DNA from: Phycisphaerales bacterium UBA5793
Lineage (GTDB): Bacteria; Planctomycetota; Phycisphaerae; Phycisphaerales; UBA5793
Assembly: GCA_002418285.1 (NCBI GenBank)
Contig: DIDT01000034.1
Coordinates: forward strand, 62,001 to 126,000
Direction: 5' to 3'
Length of the DNA: 64,000 nucleotides
This document shows, piece after piece, positions 37,601 to 44,925 of the stretch. Both the position numbers and the translations under genes were made by a program. Each line of letters begins with the position of its first letter. Within the stretch, counting starts at the first letter, position 1. A model generated the notes under the pieces. The model searched no databases, was not told where the DNA came from, and saw nothing but the letters and a program-made list of their open reading frames with translations.

Positions 37601-38329
37601 ATGAGACAGCGCTTATTGGTAAGCGTACGGGGACCGAAGGAGGCGCTGGCGGCCGCGAAAGGGGGTGCGATGATCGCGGATGTGGAGTACCCCGCCTCAG
37701 CGCTCGGGACACCTTACCCGCTGAACATTGCCGCAGTGTGCACCCGCGTCCGCGCAAAATACCGGATGGTCAAAGTTTCCACGAACATCGCGGAAATCCA
37801 GCATACGAGGGCAAATGCGTGCCAAGCTGCGTTGGGGGTTGCTGTATCCGGGGCGCACCTGATCAAATTCGGATTAGGCGAACTACCGCTTGATGCGGCC
37901 GTCTACCTAGGCGACTCAATCGTTCGAACCGTGCGCCAATGGTTTCCTAAGAAGAAGCTGTTTCCAGCAGTGTTTGTGGATGAGGGGATGGATCGGTACT
38001 TTGACGCACTCGGAGAATCCGTAGAGCTCGCCACGCGGACCAGCGCTGATGGCGTGTTGATTGATACGTTCGAGAAAGGAATCGGCAAGGGGCTGCTGGA
38101 TTACCATAGCGCTAACGAGCTCCGCAAATGGTGCAGTAAAATGCACAAGCACGACAAAGAGGCATGGCTGGCAGGCTCCATCACGCTGGAACAGCTGCCC
38201 ACCCTCTGGGCGGCGGGTGCCGACGTTATTTGCGTAAGGGGAGCTGCCTGCAACACCGATCGCGGGAAGGGGCGCTTTGCCGAAGTGGACTCCACAATAG
38301 TGCGGAGGCTCGTTGCAACGGTGCCGTAA
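37601..38329 (+). CDS. mfnB: (5-formylfuran-3-yl)methyl phosphate synthase-like (MfnB family)
   Basis: 242 residues, GGAGG-led ATG. The TIM-barrel family formerly called DUF556 is seen in LLVSVRGPKEALAAAKGGAMIADVEYP (Lys and Asp of the Schiff-base site), the later SADGVLIDTFEKGIGKGLLDY strand and WLAGSITLEQLPTLWAAGADVICVRGAAC. MfnB condenses two glyceraldehyde-3-phosphates in methanofuran synthesis. Planctomycetes carry methanofuran-type C1 genes, so the presence is plausible, but no other pathway genes are nearby. Its location inside a defence island is odd. Confidence 0.85.
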   Translation: MRQRLLVSVRGPKEALAAAKGGAMIADVEYPASALGTPYPLNIAAVCTRVRAKYRMVKVSTNIAEIQHTRANACQAALGVAVSGAHLIKFGLGELPLDAAVYLGDSIVRTVRQWFPKKKLFPAVFVDEGMDRYFDALGESVELATRTSADGVLIDTFEKGIGKGLLDYHSANELRKWCSKMHKHDKEAWLAGSITLEQLPTLWAAGADVICVRGAACNTDRGKGRFAEVDSTIVRRLVATVP

Positions 38330-38337
38330 ATGCGTCG

Positions 38338-39189
38338 TTATGCATGCTTGTGCACCGCCGGCCCCAGCGTGGTTACCATACGCCGTAGCAGTGACGCGGG
38401 CGCAAAGCTGGACAGTTTCCGCCCGTACATGAAGTAGCACAGGGGTCGTTGCTTGCGCAGTAACAGGCGTGCCGAAGTAGCGAACGCTTGCGGCGTAGCG
38501 TTCATCAACCGCTGCTCGACATGATGCGGAATGGCGATCGCATCGATATCGCTCAAGGCGTCATTCTTGGTAATGAAGCCTGCATCGATCATGGCGCACA
38601 TCTGCCGCATGTGGCCGTATTCTGGCTCCATGCGACCACGAGCGACAATGGCTGCGAACTTACCGCCAAGAACCTCCAGGAGTTCGCCGTAGGCTTGGAC
38701 AACTGAGGTCCCCAATGGACTGATCGGCCGAATGTCACGGCTGACCGTCCACATCTCCCATACGGGGCCCCCGTCTTTGCTAGAGTCGATTCTTTGGTCG
38801 TAATCCTGCCGACGATCGTCGGTATTTGGATCGCCCGCGTCATTGGCCGACCTGTCAAGAATGTGACCGCGCGAGGCCCCCTCCAAGTAAGCACAGCACT
38901 GCCCGCTCGCGAGGAGTTCACGGGCGGCAAGGGACTGCAAGCGGAGCACGGACTGCCGACCATTGATGTCCGTGCAGACTGCTGCGAAATACCGATTCGT
39001 GTCTCTGTTGAAGAGAACACCAACCCAAGCTGATCCGCCAGATGTGATCCGGAATAGCGCACCTGCTGCTGCGAGATGGCAAAACAGATGCCATGCGCCG
39101 CGACGGTCGCGTTGGGTTCCGGGTCCTCCGTCCCCTTCGATCGCACGCCAGTCCAGCAACAGTTTGCGAAACTTTTCGTGTGTCATCAA
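38338..39189 (-). CDS. hypothetical protein
   Basis: 283 residues, converging on mfnB with an 8-bp gap. N-terminal KFRKLLLDWRAIEGDGG, then a mixed domain with LFRITSGGSAWVGVLFNRDTNRYFAAV and a helical C-terminal half (VQAYGELLEVLGGKFAAIVARG, EQRLMNATPQAFATSARLLLR). No signal peptide, membrane helix or known motif. The right end of the gene is close to an IS insertion at 39287, but the start appears intact. Confidence 0.72.
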   Translation of the reverse strand: MMTHEKFRKLLLDWRAIEGDGGPGTQRDRRGAWHLFCHLAAAGALFRITSGGSAWVGVLFNRDTNRYFAAVCTDINGRQSVLRLQSLAARELLASGQCCAYLEGASRGHILDRSANDAGDPNTDDRRQDYDQRIDSSKDGGPVWEMWTVSRDIRPISPLGTSVVQAYGELLEVLGGKFAAIVARGRMEPEYGHMRQMCAMIDAGFITKNDALSDIDAIAIPHHVEQRLMNATPQAFATSARLLLRKQRPLCYFMYGRKLSSFAPASLLRRMVTTLGPAVHKHA

Positions 39190-39328
39190 CTTCCCTTTGC
39201 CATGAACACAAATGAAGGAAGGAGGTTCTCTGTACGGGGATCCCCGCTGGCCAGACCATTGCGATTCAGAGCGTCAATTGGGAACATAGTGACGTGGCCC
39301 ACGAGTGGTGGACACCGGGGCGGGTTGG

Positions 39329-40210
39329 TTAGGCGGCTTGTTCGGGGCGGTGTTGGGCCTCGAATGCCGCGGGACTCAGGTACCCCAGCGCCTGATGGCG
39401 ACGCCGGCGATTGTAGAAGATCTCGATGTACTCGAACGTGCTGTGATGCACTTCCTTCACCGACGCGTACCTTCGGTGCCGCACCAATTCATTCTTGTAC
39501 GAGTTCATGAAGCGCTCCATGCACACGTTGTCCCAGCAGTTGCCGCGTCGGCTCATGCTGCACTCGATGCCGGGCTCGGCCAGACGCTGGCGGTGATCGA
39601 CGCTGGCGTACTGAACGCCTCGATCGGAATGATGCACCAGACCCGCAGGCGGCCGACGCGTCTCGATCGCCTGGTCCAATGCCTTGAGCACGAGCGACGT
39701 CTCCAGGCTGTCGCCCACCGCCCAGCCGACGATGCGGCGTGAGAACAGGTCCATCACCGCCGCGAGGTACGCCCAGCCTTCATCCGTGGGCACGTAGGTG
39801 AGGTCCGCCACCCACTTGGTGTTGGGCCACGCCGCATTGAAGTCGCGGTTGAGCACGTTGGACGCGATGGGATCGACGTGGTTCGAGTCGGTCGTCAGGA
39901 CGAACGACCGACGCCGCTGGGCCTTGGATTGCAGGCTCATCTCGCGCATCAGCCTGGCCACGGTGTTGCGGCAGACCTGCACGTTGCGCTCGACGAGTTC
40001 CTCGGCGATCTTGCGGCTCCCGTAGATGCCGTCGAACTCAGCATGTATCTCACGCACCGCCTGGCGGAGTTGGCGATGACGCTGGGCGCGAACACTCACG
40101 GGCCGGTCACGCCACTGGTAGTAGCCGCTGCGCGAGACGTCCAGCGTCTGAACGAGCAGTGTCAGGGGATAGATCCGGCGGTGGGTGTGGATGAAGTGAT
40201 AGTGCTTCAC
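39329..40210 (-). CDS. IS3-family transposase OrfB (DDE integrase core)
   Basis: 293 residues. HTH_21 start (YYQWRDRPVSVRAQR), YGSRKIAEEL, then rve core with WVADLTYVPTDEGW (first D), HHSDRGVQYAS (second D) and GNCWDNVCMERFMNSYKNE (E), ending RRRRHQALGYLSPAAFE. All catalytic residues are intact. The start overlaps the orfA stop (ATGA), consistent with coupling or a programmed -1 shift to a fused transposase. Confidence 0.95.
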   Translation of the reverse strand: MKHYHFIHTHRRIYPLTLLVQTLDVSRSGYYQWRDRPVSVRAQRHRQLRQAVREIHAEFDGIYGSRKIAEELVERNVQVCRNTVARLMREMSLQSKAQRRRSFVLTTDSNHVDPIASNVLNRDFNAAWPNTKWVADLTYVPTDEGWAYLAAVMDLFSRRIVGWAVGDSLETSLVLKALDQAIETRRPPAGLVHHSDRGVQYASVDHRQRLAEPGIECSMSRRGNCWDNVCMERFMNSYKNELVRHRRYASVKEVHHSTFEYIEIFYNRRRRHQALGYLSPAAFEAQHRPEQAA

Positions 40211-40488
40211 GAGGTCTGCTCCTTCGCGAAGAACGCGGTGGCTTTTTTTAAAATGTCGCGTTCCTGACGCAGGCGGCGATTCTCGGCGCGGAGGTGCTCG
40301 AGTTCATCCGTCTGCGACGCAAAGACGGTGCGCGGGGGCGCCTGGTCGCCGTACTTGCTCACCCAGGTCTTGATGGTGGTGTGGCACACGCCCACGGCCT
40401 TGCCGGCGGCCTTGGCTGAATAGCCCTCTTCGGTCACCAGACGCACGGCGTCCCGCTTGAACTGCTCCGAGTAACGAACGTGGGACAT
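40207..40488 (-). CDS. IS3-family transposase OrfA
   Basis: 93 residues. HTH_Tnp_1: RYSEQFKRDAVRLVTEEGYSAKAAGKAVGVCHTTIKTWVSKYG, then a leucine-zipper (DELEHLRAENRRLRQERDILKKAT). Start at the ATG 40488; the frame is open further but the added part belongs to the inverted-repeat region. Confidence 0.93.
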   Translation of the reverse strand: MSHVRYSEQFKRDAVRLVTEEGYSAKAAGKAVGVCHTTIKTWVSKYGDQAPPRTVFASQTDELEHLRAENRRLRQERDILKKATAFFAKEQTS

Positions 40489-40560
40489 CCGGGAAACTCC
40501 TTTCCACCGACCATACGGCCGGCACTTCCCGGTGTCCGCCACTCGTGGGCCACGTCACTA

Positions 40561-41016
40561 GTGATGGTGATGGGGGATCCGGATGTCTGCAGCCGCTCTA
40601 CACACTATTGTACTTCGTGACCGCCGTAACCCCCACGAACCCCCTCTTGGACCTTCAGAGGATGCTCTCGGCATCGAGACAGAATTATGATGCCTGCATC
40701 GGTCACGTTCGGCATGAACACATTTGCAGTGACCTCACTGCTTCCACCAGGCTTCATCATCTGAAATATGACCCCCATGGACCACCCAATGGCGACCGCG
40801 AATCGGCAGCGATGGCGATGGGGACGGTCCAAGTGGCGGTCATGGAAGCGAGGCGGAGTGTTTCCCTCGTTGAAACAAGGACTGGTACGAGCATTTGGGC
40901 GGAGCGGATGACGGTGTCCGTGTACCCCGGCGTGCCGGGCTCAGAAGTTCGGCGGGTCGCCTCGGCCAGCAGTCGCTTGAGCCGGGCGCTCTTCTGTCGC
41001 ACCTAAAGGTGACCCG
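40561..41016. other. IS-flanking region, possible broken small gene
   Basis: About 456 bp. On the minus strand 41002-40760 has high-GC third positions (RQKSARLKRLLAEATRRTSEPGTPGY...), and a second frame from about 40832 to 40605 continues in protein-like style (GVIFQMMKPGGSSEVTANVF). This suggests a small gene split by a frameshift near 40790 and ending by the IS, but no homologue is recognised. Confidence 0.35.
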
Positions 41017-41892
41017 CTAGTACCTCCGCGCTTCCGGATAGAGGAGCGTCAGTACGCCGAACTCGCCCAGCGGGATGGCCTGCTCAATGAGGAGCACGTC
41101 TCGCGAGCTCCCGCTCCAAGCACCCGGGAACCAGGCGTGGGCCGACGTCCCCGCTTGGAAATACCCCTTGGGAGGTGGCGGCTTGCCAGCGAGGGCCATG
41201 CCGGTCGCTGAGTCCGGGGGCACCTTCGCCTGTGACTCGATGATCCTTCTGTACCCCGCCGCATAGGTCGATGGCGAGAACCACTTCCAGTCAAGTCCGT
41301 CGGGATCCCATTTGACAAGGGTACAGGGGGCGAGCTCCAGCTTCGTGTATCGAATCGCGGTGCTCGTGATCGAAGTGCCGAACGTGTCCTTGAGTGCCAG
41401 AATCGCGTCCAGTCCAGGAACGTAGCGCTTGGCCTTGCGGACGAAACGAGTTGTTGGCATGAGCAGATGCGACGCAAAGTGGTCAGCCTCCTGCTCGGCC
41501 GGATTGCGTGACTCGTAGTCGCACTTGGACGGATGCCGGAACACTTGTCCCGACTGAAGAGCCCTGCGATGATCATCGATGAAGTAGTGCCCGAGCTCGT
41601 GCGCCAAGGTGAAGCGGGCCCGGCCGGATTCGGGAGTCTTGAGTCGATCGAGGTTTGCGTACACGTGGAAGCGGCCCGAGCGGTGTTCAAGCATGCCATC
41701 GAACGCGGACCCGTAGGGGCCATAGCTCAGGGTCACGTTCTTGTTTTTCAGGATGAGCGCGGGCTCAACTCGTGCGTTCGGGCAGTGCTCTTCCGCGACA
41801 GCTTCTGCAAGGTGACCGATTTCTTGAAATCGCTCCAAGAAACCATCACTTGAAGGGCTTTTCTTCGTCAGCTTGTCGCTCGGCACGAGCAC
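41017..41892 (-). CDS. ImmA/IrrE family metallopeptidase
   Basis: 291 residues. The zinc site is FTLAHELGHYFIDDHR (HExxH, about residues 97-101). The third-ligand helix is NPAEQEADHFASHLLMP. The C-terminal half (about 190-291) is a less conserved sensing-type domain. ImmA/IrrE peptidases cleave repressors or regulators when activated. It is the last gene of a sigma factor-small protein-peptidase set next to CBASS. CBASS loci elsewhere carry a related peptidase (CapP) with an HTH repressor (CapH), so a regulatory role on CBASS is inferred. Confidence 0.88.
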   Translation of the reverse strand: MLVPSDKLTKKSPSSDGFLERFQEIGHLAEAVAEEHCPNARVEPALILKNKNVTLSYGPYGSAFDGMLEHRSGRFHVYANLDRLKTPESGRARFTLAHELGHYFIDDHRRALQSGQVFRHPSKCDYESRNPAEQEADHFASHLLMPTTRFVRKAKRYVPGLDAILALKDTFGTSITSTAIRYTKLELAPCTLVKWDPDGLDWKWFSPSTYAAGYRRIIESQAKVPPDSATGMALAGKPPPPKGYFQAGTSAHAWFPGAWSGSSRDVLLIEQAIPLGEFGVLTLLYPEARRY

Positions 41893-42223
41893 GGTCTTGC
41901 TCCATCCTGGCTTCTGCTTCCGGCGAGATCGTACCGCCTTCCCTCGCTGCTCGGGCTAGGTTCTCGGCGGACGGCCCCAACTCTGCAGGCGGGAACTGGA
42001 GTGGCTTGGACGGAGCCCCACAGGGAGCGTCGCAAAAGAGGTCTGGGTTTTGAAGCCGAGGTGGAAGCGTGACGGGGTTCTTGGCGTCGTTGGCTTCTGC
42101 GCGAGCGACGTCGTCAGGTGTTTGTGGAATGATCTTGCCGGACCGACGGTAGTACTCATAGACGAGACGTGCGACCGCCTCGTCATCACCCAATGAAGGG
42201 GTGCCCGAAGAGTGCTTATTCAT
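41846..42223 (-). CDS. small acidic, Pro-rich hypothetical protein (possible anti-sigma/substrate)
   Basis: 125 residues between the sigma factor (4-bp overlap at 42220) and the peptidase (47-bp overlap). Helical start DDEAVARLVYEYYRRSGKIIP, then an Ala/Pro/Glu-rich disordered half with RAAREGGTISPEAEARMEQDRA. Nothing recognised. Position between a sigma factor and an ImmA/IrrE protease makes an anti-sigma or cleavable regulator attractive, but this is inference. Confidence 0.65.
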   Translation of the reverse strand: MNKHSSGTPSLGDDEAVARLVYEYYRRSGKIIPQTPDDVARAEANDAKNPVTLPPRLQNPDLFCDAPCGAPSKPLQFPPAELGPSAENLARAAREGGTISPEAEARMEQDRARAERQADEEKPFK

Positions 42224-42888
42224 ATCGCGCTCCCTTTGTTGGCGGCTTGTCTGGCGTTGGTGATGTACTCACGTAGCTTGTCGAAGGCCCGCTTCCTGAT
42301 CTGCCGCAAATTCTCGACGCTCGTCTCCAGGGCGGCCGCCAACTCCTCTGCTATTCCGTTCGGCAATCGTTGGTTCTTCTCGCCTGGGGCGTAGTACTGC
42401 ATAGTCACGTCAATGATGCGACGCTCTCTATCGGAGAGAGTGGCTAGTGCTTCTTGAACGAGCCGATCCTCAGCTCCGTCCGGACTGTCTGTGCCAGGAG
42501 CAGCGATCTCGTCGTACGGCTCCCAGTCGCCTACGAGCTTGAGCACGACTTGAGGGTGCTTTAGCTGATCGCGAAGGAGGTTGTGAGCGACTGCGCCGAG
42601 CCAGGCTCGCACGTTTCGCGTGCCCACACTCGCATCAAGGCCCGTTCGCTTGTATGTGTGTGCCTTCTCAAAGGCCCGTCTGAACGTGTCGAGCACGAGA
42701 TCCTCAACGCCATGATCGCCCAGAGAGTCGCGGTGCTTGATGAGCCGTCGGAACAGATACTCGGAGTGTCGCTTGTAGAACTCGCCGCACGCGGCTTGAG
42801 CGATCTGGAGATCCTCAGCCTTCCAACTCATCAGAACCAGAAGGTCCTCATCGGTTTCGACTTGGACTTGGTGGTCTGGAGATCCCAT
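42220..42888 (-). CDS. sigma-70 family RNA polymerase sigma factor
   Basis: 222 residues. Region 2: AQAACGEFYKRHSEYLFRRLI, VEDLVLDTFRRAFEKAHTY and VRAWLGAVAHNLLRDQLK. Region 4: ALATLSDRERRIIDVTMQYYAPG and IAEELAAALETSVENLRQIRKRAFDKLREY. Related to ECF-type sigma factors, with a longer linker between regions. It starts 110 bp after the end of the CBASS effector gene on the same strand, so it could be read from the CBASS transcript as well as its own promoter. Confidence 0.87.
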   Translation of the reverse strand: MGSPDHQVQVETDEDLLVLMSWKAEDLQIAQAACGEFYKRHSEYLFRRLIKHRDSLGDHGVEDLVLDTFRRAFEKAHTYKRTGLDASVGTRNVRAWLGAVAHNLLRDQLKHPQVVLKLVGDWEPYDEIAAPGTDSPDGAEDRLVQEALATLSDRERRIIDVTMQYYAPGEKNQRLPNGIAEELAAALETSVENLRQIRKRAFDKLREYITNARQAANKGSAI

Positions 42889-42997
42889 GGCGCATGCCCT
42901 ATGAGCGGCGGTACCGCGGCTCCTGCGAAGTATACGACAAAGCGCGACACGCAGGTACTATCGAAGCGGAGCCGGGTTCTAGGACGGTGGAAGAACT

Positions 42998-44449
42998 TCA
43001 CCCGAGTATGCGGACGGTCGGCAAGTAGTTGTCTCCACTGATCCACTCGTAGCACTGCACAGGACCTGTGGCGTTGAGACGGTGACCCAGGAAAAGGGCC
43101 AGGGAGGAGGGCCCCGCAATGAAGAGATGGACGAGGCGAGTGGAGGTCGAAGCGATGGCAGTTGAGATCTGATCCTTGATCTGGTGGACGACGGCATTGC
43201 ACTGAGCCGCCGAAATGACAGGTGCCTCTCCATGGATGTGGAGCCGCGGAGCACTAGCCAAGCCGGAACGGTCGGCGAACTGACAGACGCTCTGAACTAC
43301 ATCTCTGATGCAGCTCACCACGACCACGAGATCCGCCCCAGTGCCTGTCGGCGCGGATATCTGGAGGTCGTAGGCTGGTGTGGAAACGTCTGCATGCTCG
43401 GTCGTTGACCACACGGCACCACGATTCTCGAGGCTCAGCGAATAGCCAGCGACCGCCGAACACACTGAACCAATGGCTAGGGACGTGGAGAGCCGCCGGT
43501 CCCCCGAGATGCGAAGGGTCCGAGGGCGGCGATACTCACGAACCCACGCGTCGAACCGCCTGAGTTCATTGACAATGCGACTCCATTGGGGCGTCGGTGG
43601 GTAATCGCGATTCGCCCCGCCGAAGAACAGACTCCACTCAAAGCAGATAGCCCCTCTCCGGCACGGTGCCCCGGAGATTGCCGTGTGAAGCCGAATCGCT
43701 CGCTGTGGAACGGACGTGGATGCTGGCCGACATTGATCAATCGCGTCCTCGATCTCGTGGCGAGGCAGGGGGCGATTCTTGTGACTTTTCACGACAGCAA
43801 GAACCTCTTGGAACGCCTGCTGCTGGAGTGGCCCGGAATAGTGCTGGTACTCAGAGAACTTCGAGAGTGCGTCTTTGAAGAGTGCGGCTGCGTGGTCCGT
43901 CGCAAGCGGCCAGTGGGGCTCGATGAGGACGCGGCCGAAAAGAAACTCTGCATCCTGGGCGGTACGACCAAGGCCATTCACGATCTTGGTGTAGTCGTTC
44001 ATCGACTTCCGAAGAAGTGCACTGCGGGGGTCGTAGAACGAGTACGGGTCTCGAACGCGACGAAGTCCGTTGGCGAGCGGTTGGAGATCCGCCGACAAAC
44101 CGGTCGAAATGAGCGTGAACCACTGAAACACTCCGGGGCTACCACGATCGAGCTCGATGAAGTGGTCAATCTCATCCCAGAACTCCGATGGAGCGACGGA
44201 GTGGTTCTTGGCCTCAAGTCCGTCGCGGTGCAGCCCATGGAACGGATCGAACAACATGGCCTCCGTGTCACACACCGATTCGCGAATCATCGAGGTAAAG
44301 CCGTCGTACTGAAGCCAGGCAGGAATCTTGGCGAGCGTGACACCCTCTTGAAAACTAAGCCCGCCTTCTGCGATGTCACCTCCCTTCGCTTCATTGTCCA
44401 ACAGCGAGGGCGCGGGTGGCTGCTTTGCGTTCTTGGTCTTCTTGCTCAT
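42998..44449 (-). CDS. cap4: CBASS effector: nuclease-SAVED protein (Cap4-like)
   Basis: 483 residues. The N-terminal part has a PD-(D/E)xK pattern: SMIRESVCDTEAMLFDPFHGL (E57, D68) and GLEAKNHSVAPSEFWDEI (E79, K81), as in the Cap4 dsDNA-endonuclease region. The C-terminal half (from about 300) is a SAVED domain ending VHLFIAGPSSLALFLGHRL, then VQCYEWISG. The SAVED domain binds the CD-NTase product and switches on DNA cleavage. Last gene of the CBASS operon, overlapping cap3 by 4 bp. The N-terminal call is weaker than the SAVED call. Confidence 0.83.
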   Translation of the reverse strand: MSKKTKNAKQPPAPSLLDNEAKGGDIAEGGLSFQEGVTLAKIPAWLQYDGFTSMIRESVCDTEAMLFDPFHGLHRDGLEAKNHSVAPSEFWDEIDHFIELDRGSPGVFQWFTLISTGLSADLQPLANGLRRVRDPYSFYDPRSALLRKSMNDYTKIVNGLGRTAQDAEFLFGRVLIEPHWPLATDHAAALFKDALSKFSEYQHYSGPLQQQAFQEVLAVVKSHKNRPLPRHEIEDAIDQCRPASTSVPQRAIRLHTAISGAPCRRGAICFEWSLFFGGANRDYPPTPQWSRIVNELRRFDAWVREYRRPRTLRISGDRRLSTSLAIGSVCSAVAGYSLSLENRGAVWSTTEHADVSTPAYDLQISAPTGTGADLVVVVSCIRDVVQSVCQFADRSGLASAPRLHIHGEAPVISAAQCNAVVHQIKDQISTAIASTSTRLVHLFIAGPSSLALFLGHRLNATGPVQCYEWISGDNYLPTVRILG

Positions 44450-44925
44450 CGCTGCGTCCCTGCTTTCTCCATCACAAGGTGCCCCGTCTCAGTTCGGCCG
44501 CCGGGAAGGAACACGGTGATGCGTCCCTCGAGCTCTGTCTTGGCCCGTAGCCGCACAATGAGCAAGATGGCGAAGTTCGCTCCGACCGCAGGGTCTTCTA
44601 CCAGCTCCCGCATCGTGCTTCTGTCGGCGGAGCTGGAACCGAGGTCGAACGAGTGGTGGGAATGCCATTCGCCGAGGTAGTTGAAGCGGGTGTATTGGTG
44701 ATCCGTCTTGCAAAAGAACTCGGCGAGGGGCCGCACAACGTACTGCACCAAGCGAACAAAACTCGCGAAGGCACCGCCGCGGGTTTGAACGGTGATGGAA
44801 GCGATGCGAAACGTGTCCGCGCCTACGTGCTCACCCATCAGGATGCCGCCAATCTCTCGGGGACCCGCAGTGGTCAGCGCAGAAACGAGCGTTTCTCGGA
44901 TCTCAGGAGGGAGCAGTGCCCGCAT
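44446..44925 (-). CDS. cap3: CBASS deconjugase, JAMM/MPN protease (Cap3)
   Basis: 159 residues, a single JAB1/MPN domain. The JAMM motif is complete: Glu in GPREIGGILMG (E24), then EWHSHHSFDLGSSSAD giving H88, H90, S98 and D101 (HxH-x7-SxxD). It removes the isopeptide link that Cap2 forms on the CD-NTase C-terminus. It overlaps cap2 by 23 bp and the effector by 4 bp, so the operon is tightly coupled. Confidence 0.92.
   Translation of the reverse strand: MRALLPPEIRETLVSALTTAGPREIGGILMGEHVGADTFRIASITVQTRGGAFASFVRLVQYVVRPLAEFFCKTDHQYTRFNYLGEWHSHHSFDLGSSSADRSTMRELVEDPAVGANFAILLIVRLRAKTELEGRITVFLPGGRTETGHLVMEKAGTQR

Larger units (their letters stand above)
39287..40560 (-). mobile_element. complete IS3-family insertion sequence
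   Basis: About 1.27 kb with near-perfect terminal inverted repeats: TGACGTGGCCCACGAGTGG at the left (from 39290), and its complement at the right ending at 40557, the next bases also matching with one mismatch. TAG/CTA extends the repeat outward to 39287 and 40560. No target duplication is obvious in the flanks. It carries overlapping orfA and orfB on the minus strand. Confidence 0.9.

Noticed and set aside
43586..44680. 364-codon plus-strand frame antisense to the SAVED gene
   Set aside because: Shadow frame; the opposite strand carries nuclease and SAVED motifs and operon overlaps.
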